From: Lachnospiraceae bacterium
Lineage (GTDB): Bacteria; Bacillota; Clostridia; Lachnospirales; Lachnospiraceae
Direction of reading: 5' to 3'
Assembly: GCA_017440375.1 (NCBI GenBank)
Contig: JAFSHK010000059.1
Span: forward strand, 69,045 to 112,840
Length of the DNA: 43,796 nt
The notes below the pieces were generated by a model, which had not been told where the DNA came from, searched no databases, and saw only the letters and a list, made by a program, of their open reading frames with translations. Both the position numbers and the translations under genes were made by a program. Of this stretch, positions 34,783 to 43,796 are shown in pieces. Every line of letters begins with the position of its first letter. Within the stretch, counting starts at the first letter, position 1.

Positions 34783-37191
34783 TTATTTTTGCACAATATT
34801 CACAATTCTGCCCGGAACATAGATTTCTTTTACGATTGTTCCCGTTAGCTTATCAGCAATCGCTTCTTTTGCTTTGGCAATAACATCCTCTTTCGCATCT
34901 TCTTTTCCGATTACAAGAGTTGCTTTGGTCTTGCCGTTAATCTGAACCGCAATTTCTACCGTTGCTTCTACTGTCTTAGCTTCATCATACTCAGGCCATG
35001 TTGTCTGATATACTTTTCCTTCAAAGCCTGTTATCTGCCATAATTCCTCTGTCATATGCGGTGCAACCGGATTAAGCAATGTCAGTAATGTTTTGAACTC
35101 ACCCTTTGTCACTGCATTCTTCTTATAGAAGTCGTTTATTAAAGCCATCATAGCCGCAATTGCAGTATTATATTTCAGATTTTCAAAATCGTTGCTTACT
35201 TTCTTGATTGTCTGATGCATTTTCGTTTCCATATCTTTGGAATATGCTATATCATCTGTCATAATATCCTGTAACTTCCATACTCTTTCAAGGAAACGAC
35301 GGCATCCTTTTACACCATCCTCCGACCAGGAAGCTGATAAATCAAATGCACCAATGAACATTTCATAGGTTCTTAAGGTATCTGCACCATAATCTCTTAC
35401 GATATCGTCCGGATTAACAACATTACCACGCGATTTACTCATCTTCTCGCCGTTAGAACCAAGAATCATACCATGAGATGTTCTCTTCATGTACGGTTCT
35501 GAACATGGCACTACTTTCTCATCATATAAGAATTTGTGCCAGAAACGGGAATACAGAAGATGCAATGTCGTATGCTCCATACCGCCATTGTACCAATCTA
35601 CCGGCATCCAGTAATTCAGCGCTTCTTTGCTTGCCAATGCTTCTGCATTTGTCGGATCTGTATAACGCAGGAAATACCATGATGAACCTGCCCACTGAGG
35701 CATAGTATCTGTTTCTCTCTTCGCAGCACCACCACAGCATGGACATGTCGTATTCACCCAATCTGTCATCATAGCAATCGGTGATTCACCATTGTCTGTC
35801 GGCATATAACTGTCAACTTCCGGTAATTCCAAAGGCAGTTCGCTTTCATCAATCGGAACATATCCGCATTTCTCACATTGTACAATCGGAATCGGTTCTC
35901 CCCAATAACGTTGTCTGGAGAATACCCAGTCTCTTAATTTGAAGTTCGTTTTTGCTGTACCAATGCCTTTTTCTTCTAAAAATGCAATCATTTTTTCTTT
36001 TGCTTCGGCTACATTTAAACCATCTAAGAAGCCGGAATTGCAAAGGATTCCTGTTGCAACATCCGTATAAACTTCTTCCTGTACGTTCTTACCACCTGCT
36101 ACAACTTCAATGATCGGCAGACCAAATTTCTTCGCAAAATCCCAGTCTCTCTCATCATGAGCAGGAACCGCCATAATCGCACCTGTACCATAGCTCATAA
36201 GAACATAATCAGAAATGAAAATCGGAATTTCTTTATTATTTACAGGGTTAATTGCAGTCATACCGTCAATTTTTACACCGGTCTTTTCTTTTGCAAGCTC
36301 TGCACGTTCAAAATCAGATTTTCTTGCTGCCTGCTCTCTGTATGCACTGATTTCATCCCAGTTCTTTAATTCATCCCTGTATTTATCAATAATCGGATGT
36401 TCCGGTGATACTACCATATAAGTAACACCGAACAATGTATCACATCTGGTCGTATAAATACGAAGCTTATCTTCTTTATCTTTAATAGAGAAATCTACTT
36501 CTGCACCTGTGGATTTACCAATCCAGTTTTTCTGAGATACTTTCACTTTTTCAATATAATCAACACCATCGAGACCTTCAATCAATTTGTCTGCATATTC
36601 TGTAATTTTCAACATCCACTGACTCTTAACTTTACGAACAACTTCAGAACCGCAACGCTCGCATACACCATTTACTACTTCTTCATTCGCAAGACCAACC
36701 TTACAGGATGTACACCAGTTAATCGGCATCTCAGATTTATATGCTAATCCTGCCTTGAATAATTTCAAGAAAATCCACTGTGTCCATTTGTAGTAATTCG
36801 GATCTGTTGTATTCACTTCTCTATCCCAATCAAAGGAATAACCAAGAGAATGTAACTGATTCTTAAAGCGTGCTACGTTGTTTTCTGTAACAATCTTCGG
36901 ATGAATATGATTCTGAATTGCATAGTTTTCTGTCGGAAGACCAAATGCATCCCAACCCATCGGGTAAAGAACATTATATCCCTGCATTCTTCTCTTTCTT
37001 GCAACAATATCCAACGCTGTATACGGTCTTGGATGTCCAACATGAAGCCCCTGTCCTGAAGGATACGGGAATTCTACCAATGCATAATATTTCGGTTTAG
37101 AATAATCTTCAGAAGTTTTGAATGCTTTCTCATCATCCCATACTTTCTGCCATTTTGTTTCCACTTCTCTGTGGTTGTATAACTCTGCCAT
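34783..37191 (-). CDS. leuS: Leucyl-tRNA synthetase
   Basis: Charges tRNA-Leu; cytosolic class I synthetase. 802 aa, normal for bacterial LeuS. HIGH-type motif HVGH at 50-53 in [16 protein letters not shown], zinc-ribbon cysteines in [23 protein letters not shown] and CEKCGYVPI, a CP1 editing domain in the middle, and KMSKS at about 583-587 ([16 protein letters not shown]). A sigma-A promoter lies at 37292-37319, and the about 100-base leader is too short for a T-box, which often controls clostridial synthetase genes. The gene starts 232 bp after the end of the EF-G-like gene, beyond a terminator, so it is transcribed separately. Confidence 0.98.
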   Translation of the reverse strand: MAELYNHREVETKWQKVWDDEKAFKTSEDYSKPKYYALVEFPYPSGQGLHVGHPRPYTALDIVARKRRMQGYNVLYPMGWDAFGLPTENYAIQNHIHPKIVTENNVARFKNQLHSLGYSFDWDREVNTTDPNYYKWTQWIFLKLFKAGLAYKSEMPINWCTSCKVGLANEEVVNGVCERCGSEVVRKVKSQWMLKITEYADKLIEGLDGVDYIEKVKVSQKNWIGKSTGAEVDFSIKDKEDKLRIYTTRCDTLFGVTYMVVSPEHPIIDKYRDELKNWDEISAYREQAARKSDFERAELAKEKTGVKIDGMTAINPVNNKEIPIFISDYVLMSYGTGAIMAVPAHDERDWDFAKKFGLPIIEVVAGGKNVQEEVYTDVATGILCNSGFLDGLNVAEAKEKMIAFLEEKGIGTAKTNFKLRDWVFSRQRYWGEPIPIVQCEKCGYVPIDESELPLELPEVDSYMPTDNGESPIAMMTDWVNTTCPCCGGAAKRETDTMPQWAGSSWYFLRYTDPTNAEALASKEALNYWMPVDWYNGGMEHTTLHLLYSRFWHKFLYDEKVVPCSEPYMKRTSHGMILGSNGEKMSKSRGNVVNPDDIVRDYGADTLRTYEMFIGAFDLSASWSEDGVKGCRRFLERVWKLQDIMTDDIAYSKDMETKMHQTIKKVSNDFENLKYNTAIAAMMALINDFYKKNAVTKGEFKTLLTLLNPVAPHMTEELWQITGFEGKVYQTTWPEYDEAKTVEATVEIAVQINGKTKATLVIGKEDAKEDVIAKAKEAIADKLTGTIVKEIYVPGRIVNIVQK

Positions 37192-37291
37192 CTCTTTTTC
37201 ATTCCTCTCATCTATTATCTATTGTAATCATACAATATCGTTCTTAGCCTAATCTTTTCCTTTATTTCTCGGCATAATCATAAACATTATA

Positions 37292-37319
37292 ATTTTACTA
37301 TACTCGAACAATTTGTCAA
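37292..37319 (-). promoter_or_regulatory. Promoter of leuS
   Basis: Minus strand: perfect -35 TTGACA (37319-37314), 16-bp spacer, -10 TAAAAT (37297-37292). Confidence 0.7.
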
Positions 37320-37325
37320 GTACAC

Positions 37326-37371
37326 AAAAAACAGGATGCCGTATTCCCCAATACATCTGCATCCTGTTTTT
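37326..37371 (-). terminator. Terminator of the EF-G-like gene
   Basis: Stem ACAGGATGC with GCATCCTGT, extended inside by AATAC/GTATT, with T runs at the outer ends. On the minus strand it is followed by six T. The leuS -35 begins seven bases later. Confidence 0.9.
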
Positions 37372-37423
37372 CCCTTCTCAAAAAGGATCTATAACTTTAA
37401 GGCAACCGCCTTTTACACACGAA

Positions 37424-39514
37424 TTAATCTTCGTTATTCGCCGCAACTTTACCTGCTCTTGCTGCAACCTCTTTCTCCTGTACATCACTCGGTGCCTGTT
37501 CATATCTTACAAACTGGTATTCATATGTACCTCTTCCGCCTGTCATGGAACGAAGCACGGTGCAATATCCGTGTAAACATGACATCGGAATATCTGCTTC
37601 AATAATCTGCTTACCATCTGAAGTAGGTGTCATTCCGAGTACGCGTCCTCTTCGTTTGTTCAAATCACCCATGATATCACCCGTATAAGAATCAGGCACT
37701 GTTACTTTCAAAGATGCGATAGGCTCTAACAGAATCGGTTTTGCTTCCATGAAACCTTTCTTAAACGCCTGAATTGTTGCCATCTTAAATGCCATTTCAG
37801 AGGAATCTACCGGATGGTAAGAACCATCATATAAAATCGCTTTCACACCAACAACCGGATAAGCTGCCATTGGTCCGCTTACTACGGAATCCTGCAAACC
37901 TTTCTCAACTGCCGGGAAGAAATTCTTCGGTACCGCACCACCAACAACAATCTGTTCAAATGCATATGGTTCTTCCAAAGAACCGGATGGTTCGAATTTC
38001 ATCTTAACATGGCCATACTGTCCATGTCCGCCGGACTGCTTTTTATACTTATATTCCACATCAGAGGTTTTCTGAATGGTTTCTTTATAAGCTACCTTCG
38101 GCTGGGATAATTTAATATCTACTTTGTATTCGCTCAGAAGTCTGCTTGTAACAACTTCTAAATGTAAATCGCCCATACCATATAATAATGTCTGTTTATT
38201 TTCGGCATCATTCACTACTTTCAAGGTCTGATCTTCGTGTGTCATTTTCTGTAATGACTGAGAAATCTTATCGATATCAGCCTTATTCTGTGCCTGATAA
38301 CGCATTACTGTATATGGTGTAGAGATTTCCGTCTTGCCATAACGAATTGTATTCGCTTTTGTTGACAAAGTATTACCGGTTCTTGCAGCGGTCAGTTTTG
38401 CAATCGCACCAATATCACCTGCATGCAATTCTTTTACTTCAATTGGTTTGCTACCCTGTAAAACATATAATTTACTTACTTTCTCTTCAATATCTTTCTC
38501 TTCGTTATAAATCATGTCTTCACTCTTGATAACGCCGGAGCAAACCTTAATCAAAGAATATTTACCGATAAAAGGATCCACAATTGTTTTGAAAATATAT
38601 GCTGATTTCGGTTTTGCAAAATCATAATTTGCGGAGAAAATTTCGTTTGTTTTCAAGTTGATGCCTGCAATTTCTCTGTTTTCCGGACTTGGCATATATT
38701 TCACAATATCGTCAAGCAAGGTATAAATACCCTGGCAAAGCACATTAGAACCCATAGACATTGGCACAATACTACTTTCCATAACATTATTACGAAGTGC
38801 TGCTCTGATTTCTGCCTCTGAGAAAGTATCTCCGCCAAAATAGCGTTCCATAAATTCTTCGCTTGTTTCTGCTACCGCTTCCATCAAAGTATCACGACAA
38901 ATCTGCAAGTTTGCCTTGCTATATTCCGGCATCTCACATTCCAAAACTTCTTTATCTTTCCAGCGATAAGCCTGCTCTGTAATAACATTGATATAACCTA
39001 CAAATTTCTCATTCTCACGAATTGGCAAATGGAACGGTGCCATCTTCTTACCATACTTCTCTGTCATATCTTCCACTACCTGACGGAAAGAAGCATTATC
39101 AATATCCATATCTGTTACAAATACAAATCTCGGAAGTTTGTACTTTTCACAAAGTTCCCATGCTTTCTCTGTTCCTACTTCTACGCCTGATTTGCCGGAA
39201 ACAACGATAATCGCTGCATCTGCTGCACTGACAGCTTCTTCTACTTCTCCCACAAAATCAAAAAAGCCCGGTGTATCTAATAAGTTAATCTTTACACCTT
39301 CCCATTCAATCGGAACAACGGAAGTGGCAATTGATATCTGGCGCTTCTGCTCTTCCTTACCATAATCACTAATCGTATTGCCATCTGCTACCTTCCCCAT
39401 ACGTGAAGTAACTCCGGCGAGATATGCCATTGCTTCCACCAAACTGGTCTTACCGCAGCCGCCATGACCCAAAAGCACTACATTACGAATTTTGTCAGTT
39501 GTGTAAACATTCAT
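37424..39514 (-). CDS. Elongation factor G-like GTPase (EF-G paralog)
   Basis: 696 aa with the five-domain EF-G layout (G domain, domains II-V; RRGRVLGMTPTSDG near the end). The G domain departs from housekeeping EF-G: the P-loop is GHGGCGKT (16-23) in place of AHIDAGKTT; G3 is DTPGFFDF (80-87), so the catalytic His of DTPGH is Phe; G4 is TDMD (134-137) in place of NKMD. It therefore belongs to the EF-G-like or EF-G2 group, not to the EF-G of the str operon; no rpsL, rpsG or tuf is near. It may be a ribosome-associated factor with altered GTP use. Annotation as plain fusA would mislead. Promoter at 39598-39626, ribosome binding site GGAGG. Confidence 0.9.
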   Translation of the reverse strand: MNVYTTDKIRNVVLLGHGGCGKTSLVEAMAYLAGVTSRMGKVADGNTISDYGKEEQKRQISIATSVVPIEWEGVKINLLDTPGFFDFVGEVEEAVSAADAAIIVVSGKSGVEVGTEKAWELCEKYKLPRFVFVTDMDIDNASFRQVVEDMTEKYGKKMAPFHLPIRENEKFVGYINVITEQAYRWKDKEVLECEMPEYSKANLQICRDTLMEAVAETSEEFMERYFGGDTFSEAEIRAALRNNVMESSIVPMSMGSNVLCQGIYTLLDDIVKYMPSPENREIAGINLKTNEIFSANYDFAKPKSAYIFKTIVDPFIGKYSLIKVCSGVIKSEDMIYNEEKDIEEKVSKLYVLQGSKPIEVKELHAGDIGAIAKLTAARTGNTLSTKANTIRYGKTEISTPYTVMRYQAQNKADIDKISQSLQKMTHEDQTLKVVNDAENKQTLLYGMGDLHLEVVTSRLLSEYKVDIKLSQPKVAYKETIQKTSDVEYKYKKQSGGHGQYGHVKMKFEPSGSLEEPYAFEQIVVGGAVPKNFFPAVEKGLQDSVVSGPMAAYPVVGVKAILYDGSYHPVDSSEMAFKMATIQAFKKGFMEAKPILLEPIASLKVTVPDSYTGDIMGDLNKRRGRVLGMTPTSDGKQIIEADIPMSCLHGYCTVLRSMTGGRGTYEYQFVRYEQAPSDVQEKEVAARAGKVAANNED

Positions 39515-39597
39515 ATCTTATCCTCCAATTCCGTTATTTTGGTATATAGCAAATAGTTACAAGCATTATTCGCATCCCCAATTGATATGATGTGTAT

Positions 39598-39626
39598 ATT
39601 CTACTAAATATTTTCAAAAATTGCAA
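39598..39626 (-). promoter_or_regulatory. Promoter of the EF-G-like gene
   Basis: Minus strand: -35 TTGCAA (39626-39621), 17-bp spacer, -10 TAGAAT (39603-39598). Confidence 0.6.
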
Positions 39627-39662
39627 CATTTTTGAATATTTTGCACATAAAATATGCGCACA

Positions 39663-39691
39663 TTGATTTTCTCTCTCTAAAATGATATATT
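39663..39691 (+). promoter_or_regulatory. Promoter of tyrA-aroA
   Basis: -35 TTGATT (39663-39668), 17-bp spacer, -10 TATATT (39686-39691), 62 bp before the tyrA ATG; no leader-peptide attenuator is visible. Confidence 0.6.
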
Positions 39692-39753
39692 ATATTGTTG
39701 GTTATAGTTGATTTACATATTACTTTTTCAAAAAAATCAAAGGAGTATCTCTT

Positions 39754-40854
39754 ATGGCTACTTTTACTTGCGGATTTATAGGGCTTGGACTCATAGGCGG
39801 TTCCATTGCCAAAGCAATTCACAACAAATTACCCGAAACCTATTTGATTGCTTATGATACGAACGTAGATTCCCTTGCTCTTGCCAAAGAAGAAGGTGTT
39901 ATTCAGGAAACCTGTTCTTATATCAATGAATCATTCGGGAACTGCGACTATATATTTTTATGCGCTCCGGTATCCCATAATGATGAAAACCTTCTTACCT
40001 TGAAAAAATATTTGTCTCCTGATACCGTTCTTACTGATGTAGGAAGTGTTAAAACAGGAATTCACGAACATATTGCTTCCATCGGACTGGAAAGCCAGTT
40101 TATCGGCGGACATCCGATGACCGGTTCGGAACGTTTTGGTTATGCGAATTCAAAAGCATCTTTGTTCGAAAATGCTTATTATATTCTGACACCTACGAAA
40201 GAAATTCCGACGGAAAAAATATCTGCTTATCAGACATTAGTGCAGACTATCGGTGCGATTCCGCTTGTTCTTCCATATAGTCAACACGACTATGTAACAG
40301 GGGCTATTTCTCATCTACCACATGTAATTGCAGCATCTTTGGTAAATCTGGTGAAAAACTCGGATTCTAAAGAAGGTATTATGAAAATGATTGCTGCCGG
40401 AGGCTTTAAAGATATTACAAGAATCGCATCCTCCTCCCCTACGATGTGGCAGCAAATATGCTTAACAAATACAGATAACATCTCTACTTTATTAGAGCAA
40501 TACATAAAAGATTTAACGGATTTTAAACAAATATTAGATAGCAAGGATAATGATGCACTCTATCATTTCTTCGATACCGCCAGAGAATATCGAGAATCCT
40601 TCATTAACGCTTCCAGCGGACCGATTAAGACCGAATATGTGCTTACTGTGGATATCGCAGATAAACCGGGTGCTATCGCTGCAATCGCCTCTCTGCTTTC
40701 CATGCATGATGTCAGCATCAAAAACATCGGCATCAATCATAACAGAGAATTGGCAGAAGGTGCTTTGCGCATTGAGTTTTATACCATTGAAGCTACGTAT
40801 AATGCCGAGAAAGTTTTAACAGAACATGGCTATACAATCCACAAAAAGGTATAA
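39754..40854 (+). CDS. tyrA: Prephenate dehydrogenase with ACT domain
   Basis: Oxidative decarboxylation of prephenate to 4-hydroxyphenylpyruvate for tyrosine. 366 aa. N-terminal Rossmann fold with GFIGLGLIGGSIAKA (7-21), catalytic-region GGHPMTGSERFGY, the helical dimer domain, then a C-terminal ACT domain (about 294-366; YVLTVDIADKPGAIAAIASL), likely for feedback by an aromatic amino acid. AAAGGAGTATCTCTT precedes the ATG. aroA follows after 80 bp on the same strand, so the two form a short aromatic amino acid unit. Confidence 0.96.
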   Translation: MATFTCGFIGLGLIGGSIAKAIHNKLPETYLIAYDTNVDSLALAKEEGVIQETCSYINESFGNCDYIFLCAPVSHNDENLLTLKKYLSPDTVLTDVGSVKTGIHEHIASIGLESQFIGGHPMTGSERFGYANSKASLFENAYYILTPTKEIPTEKISAYQTLVQTIGAIPLVLPYSQHDYVTGAISHLPHVIAASLVNLVKNSDSKEGIMKMIAAGGFKDITRIASSSPTMWQQICLTNTDNISTLLEQYIKDLTDFKQILDSKDNDALYHFFDTAREYRESFINASSGPIKTEYVLTVDIADKPGAIAAIASLLSMHDVSIKNIGINHNRELAEGALRIEFYTIEATYNAEKVLTEHGYTIHKKV

Positions 40855-40934
40855 AGCAACGCATATATAAAATACAAATGTGACGTACAATGCAAAACAA
40901 TACAAACTAATAAACGCAAGAATGGAGATTAAAA

Positions 40935-42194
40935 ATGGGATTACATGGAGAAGTTACAATACCCGGTGATAAATCAATTTCGCACAGAGCCGTAATGTTC
41001 GGTTCCCTAGCCAAAGGTACTACCGAAGTTACGAATTTTTTACAGGGTGCAGATTGCCTTTCTACCATTGACTGTTTTCGCAAACTGGGCATCGAAGTAG
41101 AAAATACCCCAGAGAAAATTTTGATTCACGGAAAAGGATTGCACGGATTATCTGCACCAACTTCTATTCTGGATGCAGGCAACAGTGGTACTACTACCCG
41201 CCTTATTTCGGGTATTTTAGCAGCACAACCTTTTGAAACAACCTTAACAGGTGATGCTTCCATTCAGAAACGCCCTATGCGCAGAATTATGGAGCCTTTA
41301 TCTATGATGGGTGCAAATATTACCAGTTTAAACGGCAACGACTGCGCTCCGCTTCGCATTCATGGCGGTTCTATACACAGCATTCATTATCATTCCAAAG
41401 TGGCCTCCGCTCAGGTAAAATCCGCTATTCTTCTTGCCGGTATGTATGCAGAAGATGGTGAAACAAAAGTAACCGAACCGACAATCAGCAGAAACCATTC
41501 CGAAATCATGCTTCGTACTTTTGGTGCAGATGTTCGTACCGAAGATACTACTGCTATTATTAAGCCACAACCTAGTTTAACTGCACAGACAATCAATGTA
41601 CCGGGAGACATTTCTTCCGCTGCTTACTTCATTGCCGCCGGACTTTGCGTACCAAACTCTGAGATACTGATTAAAAATGTAGGTATCAATCCTACCAGAG
41701 ACGGTATTTTGAAAGTCGCTCTTGCAATGGGTGGAAATATTACTCTTTTGAATGAAAATTATGATGGGGAACCAACTGCCGATTTATTAGTAAAATCCAG
41801 CGAATTACATGGTATTACTATTGAAGGCGATATCATCCCTACTTTGATTGATGAGATTCCGATTATCAACATTATGGCCGCTGTTGCTAAAGGCACAACT
41901 ATTATCAAGGATGCTGCTGAATTAAAGGTGAAGGAATCAAACCGAATTGATGTGATGGTAGATAATCTGACTGCTATGGGTGCGCAGATTACCGGAACCG
42001 ATGACGGTATGATTATTGAAGGTGGCAAACCATTACATGGTGCCTTCATCAAAACTCATTTAGACCACAGAATTGCTATGAGCTTCGCCATTGCTGCTCT
42101 GCTTGCAGAAGGTGAAACCACTTTAGAAGATAAGGAACTGGCAAATATCAGCTTTCCAACCTTCTATCATGACTTGGAAAAATTACAACGATAA
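40935..42194 (+). CDS. aroA: 3-phosphoshikimate 1-carboxyvinyltransferase (EPSP synthase)
   Basis: Joins phosphoenolpyruvate to shikimate-3-phosphate in the shikimate pathway. 419 aa, two inverse alpha/beta domains. Motifs: PGDKSISHRAVMFGSLAKG near the start, LDAGNSGTTTRLISGILA, DASIQKRPMRRI, the substrate-site KVASAQVKSAILLAG, KVKESNRIDVM, and THLDHRIAMSFAIAAL. The N-terminal PGDKSISHRA and NSGTTTRL forms match the Gram-positive (class II-like) enzymes and not the E. coli class I NAGTAMRPL. Ribosome binding site GGAG. Closed by the terminator at 42231-42268. Other shikimate genes are not in the window. Confidence 0.96.
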   Translation: MGLHGEVTIPGDKSISHRAVMFGSLAKGTTEVTNFLQGADCLSTIDCFRKLGIEVENTPEKILIHGKGLHGLSAPTSILDAGNSGTTTRLISGILAAQPFETTLTGDASIQKRPMRRIMEPLSMMGANITSLNGNDCAPLRIHGGSIHSIHYHSKVASAQVKSAILLAGMYAEDGETKVTEPTISRNHSEIMLRTFGADVRTEDTTAIIKPQPSLTAQTINVPGDISSAAYFIAAGLCVPNSEILIKNVGINPTRDGILKVALAMGGNITLLNENYDGEPTADLLVKSSELHGITIEGDIIPTLIDEIPIINIMAAVAKGTTIIKDAAELKVKESNRIDVMVDNLTAMGAQITGTDDGMIIEGGKPLHGAFIKTHLDHRIAMSFAIAALLAEGETTLEDKELANISFPTFYHDLEKLQR

Positions 42195-42230
42195 AACGGA
42201 TGCAATTCTATTCAAATCAAATATATGACA

Positions 42231-42268
42231 AAAACTCTCCTCATAAGTTTTCTTACGAGGAGAGTTTT
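42231..42268. terminator. Bidirectional terminator between aroA and the VanZ-like gene
   Basis: AAAACTCTCCTC (42231-42242) pairs perfectly with GAGGAGAGTTTT (42257-42268), with an inner TAAG/CTTA stem. The last codons of the VanZ-like gene and its TAA stop lie inside the hairpin. Confidence 0.9.
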
Positions 42269-42747
42269 ACTAATAATCGATTCATAAAATAAGAAATAAT
42301 CATGCAGGCAATTCCTGCTACACTTCCATACCAGTTCAATGTCACATCATCCATCTGAAAGTGTCTGCCATCTATATACTGTTTATAATACTCCGTATAA
42401 TAAGCAAGTAAATAACAAATAACTCCAGAACCAATTACACCAAAAATTCTATAATATCTTCTAAAAATTACCATACTCACAAAAGTCGTAACAAGCCCCA
42501 CAACAAAAAACAGACCAAGATGCGCTCCATAGCGTATCATCAAACTGACAGCTTTTATTTCTGTCTCCGCCGGATTATCATAAATCCGCTGTGCAATCAT
42601 AACTGCAATATTCATCGTATCACTGGTTGATTTATCGCCATCTTGAAATGACAGAATCATTACAAAATAAACTAATAACATCAAACCAATAATTGATGCA
42701 AAAATGACTACAAACTCCAAGAAAAGATTCTGATTATTTTTTTTCAT
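42253..42747 (-). CDS. VanZ-like membrane protein
   Basis: 164 aa with four hydrophobic segments (about 11-32, 70-92, 97-112, 135-157). VanZ-family features: an early SFQDGDKS-type segment after the first helix, KAVSLMIRYGAHLGLFFVVG, and the later DVTLNWYGSVAGI (usual form D-x2-x-N-x2-G). VanZ proteins are linked to low-level teicoplanin resistance or have no known role; the sequence gives no reason to infer antibiotic resistance. Ten bases separate it from the PilZ gene, so they are co-transcribed after queA. Confidence 0.85.
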   Translation of the reverse strand: MKKNNQNLFLEFVVIFASIIGLMLLVYFVMILSFQDGDKSTSDTMNIAVMIAQRIYDNPAETEIKAVSLMIRYGAHLGLFFVVGLVTTFVSMVIFRRYYRIFGVIGSGVICYLLAYYTEYYKQYIDGRHFQMDDVTLNWYGSVAGIACMIISYFMNRLLVKLSS

Positions 42748-42757
42748 AAATCCTTAT

Positions 42758-43096
42758 CTATTGCTCCATTGTTTCTATGGTTTCATATACTTCAATTCTC
42801 TTTGCGTCCATCTCCGGCATACCGATAAAAATAGCACCATAGTGATACTTATCCGCTTCCAGCTTCTCAATTCGAACAATTTCCATAAAAGTATGTAAAA
42901 CTTCTTTTGTCCAAATAGTGAGATTTGCTTCATAGACCGCTCCGATATTAAGAGGGCTTGCGCAAATAAATCCAACTCCTGTTTTTGAAGCATCCGAAAT
43001 CTCTATGGAAACTTCATTATCAGCTTCTCCATTCACCCCTTTCACGATTAAAGATGCCGATAAATCCATTCTTCTGTTTTTTCTTCTCTCTTCCAT
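42758..43096 (-). CDS. PilZ-domain c-di-GMP receptor
   Basis: 112-aa stand-alone PilZ protein. The two c-di-GMP binding motifs are present: RxxxR in RRKNRR (residues 3-8) and the D/NxSxxG motif in ISDASKTGVGF (about 32-42). The rest forms the expected beta-barrel pattern. It has no output domain, so it probably acts by binding a partner or as a small adaptor. It sits between queA and the VanZ-like gene, with a 43-bp gap after queA. An EAL phosphodiesterase is encoded about 9.5 kb away in the same window. Confidence 0.9.
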   Translation of the reverse strand: MEERRKNRRMDLSASLIVKGVNGEADNEVSIEISDASKTGVGFICASPLNIGAVYEANLTIWTKEVLHTFMEIVRIEKLEADKYHYGAIFIGMPEMDAKRIEVYETIETMEQ

Positions 43097-43139
43097 ATTA
43101 TCCCCTTACCTTTCTCCTAAACTCAACACTTATCTTACC

Positions 43140-43796
43140 TTATTCTTCATCCTTTGTAAAGGAATCTGTCAGAAACATAGCATCCCCAAAACTAAAGAAA
43201 CGATATTTTTCTTGAATTGCTTCCTCATAAGCATGAAGTACCTGTTCTTTTCCGGCAAGTGCTGAAACCAGCATAACAAGCGTAGATTCCGGCAAGTGAA
43301 AATTCGTAATCAGCGCATCCAGAACCTTGAACTGATAACCCGGATAGATAAAAATCTCTGTATTATCACAACACTCCTGCAATCTGCCGTTTTCGTCCGC
43401 TGCACTTTCTATGGTACGACAGCTTGTTGTTCCCACACAAACAACACGATGTCCACTTTCTTTTGCTCTATTGATTTTATCGGCTGCTTCCTGTGATATC
43501 TGGTAGTATTCCGAGTGCATATGATGTTCTAATATATTATCCACCTTTACCGGACGGAAAGTGCCAAGTCCTACATGAAGCGTTACATAAGCAATATCAA
43601 TTCCTTTCGCTTCAATCTTCGCCAGAAGTTCCTGGGTAAAATGAAGACCTGCTGTCGGTGCAGCCGCCGAGCCTTCGTACTTCGCATATACCGTCTGATA
43701 TCTGTTTTTGTCCTGTAATTTATGAGTAATATAAGGAGGCAGCGGCATTTCTCCAAGCTTATCCAAGACCTCTTCAAAAATACCTTTGTAATGAAA
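43140..43796 (-). CDS. queA: S-adenosylmethionine:tRNA ribosyltransferase-isomerase, N-terminus beyond the window
   Basis: Builds epoxyqueuosine on tRNA from preQ1 with the ribosyl part of SAM. The frame is open to the right edge; about 218 of the usual ~340 residues are present, so the N-terminal third is missing. Family motifs: PLPPYI near the window edge, [67 protein letters not shown] and the ending [12 protein letters not shown]. It precedes the PilZ and VanZ-like genes on the same strand. No other queuosine gene (tgt, queG) is visible here. Confidence 0.97.
   Translation of the reverse strand, partial: FHYKGIFEEVLDKLGEMPLPPYITHKLQDKNRYQTVYAKYEGSAAAPTAGLHFTQELLAKIEAKGIDIAYVTLHVGLGTFRPVKVDNILEHHMHSEYYQISQEAADKINRAKESGHRVVCVGTTSCRTIESAADENGRLQECCDNTEIFIYPGYQFKVLDALITNFHLPESTLVMLVSALAGKEQVLHAYEEAIQEKYRFFSFGDAMFLTDSFTKDEE

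Noticed and set aside
37192-37423. T-box leader before leuS
   Set aside because: The gap is filled by the upstream terminator and a promoter; the remaining leader is too short and has no T-box sequence.
42253-42747. VanZ-like gene as an antibiotic resistance determinant
   Set aside because: No vanA/B-type cluster is present; VanZ-family proteins are common in Firmicutes without a resistance role.

Overview
This window is chromosomal DNA from a Gram-positive anaerobe of the class Clostridia, most probably a member of the Lachnospiraceae. The evidence is low-GC codon use, strong AGGAGG-type ribosome binding sites, sigma-A type TTGACA/TATAAT promoters, Rex next to an ABC-F ATPase, tepA next to ftsK/spoIIIE, a Re-type citrate synthase-like gene, BspA-type leucine-rich-repeat surface proteins with a class B sortase, and a cysteine-rich small protein of the kind seen in spore formers. 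No tRNA, rRNA, phage, insertion sequence or CRISPR array was found. Coding density is high and no gene looks broken. Two genes are cut by the window edges: formate-THF ligase on the left and queA on the right.

Layout. 1-4665 (minus): tepA, ftsK/spoIIIE, formate-THF ligase (fhs). 4666-4989 is the only stretch of more than 300 bases without a gene; it holds a ~220-bp imperfect palindromic MITE-like element and a terminator. 4990-9289 (minus): yebC, a CFI-box-like protein, metY and a polytopic membrane protein. 9350-15313 (minus): rex, a coiled-coil protein, then nnrDE, alr, mazF and a CBS/CorC membrane protein. 15474-17408 (plus): an ABC-F ATPase divergent from rex. 17470-20909 (minus): probable Re-citrate synthase, a GntR regulator and NADP-isocitrate dehydrogenase, which together cover most of the oxidative route from oxaloacetate to 2-oxoglutarate. 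20970-31281 (minus): a surface-display island made of a class B sortase, two sortase-type LRR surface proteins of 1752 and 955 aa, and a subtilisin-like protease without a signal peptide. 31415-33301 (minus): a membrane-bound EAL phosphodiesterase. 33470-34663 (plus): a Cys-rich small peptide and two unknown genes. 34783-39514 (minus): an EF-G-like GTPase and leuS. 39754-42194 (plus): tyrA and aroA. 42253-43796 (minus): queA, a PilZ protein and a VanZ-like protein.

The most interesting parts are the sortase island, the long palindromic element before tepA, a 22-bp operator-like palindrome over the promoter of the citrate-synthase/gntR/icd operon, the EF-G paralog with altered G3 and G4 motifs, and a mazF with no visible antitoxin. 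In the sortase island both substrates share a membrane-proximal domain and an IHPKWFL sequence directly after the sorting motif, and the protease ribosome binding site lies inside a terminator-like hairpin. A c-di-GMP phosphodiesterase gene lies directly upstream of the island and a PilZ receptor gene lies elsewhere in the window, so c-di-GMP control of surface display is possible, but this is inference.
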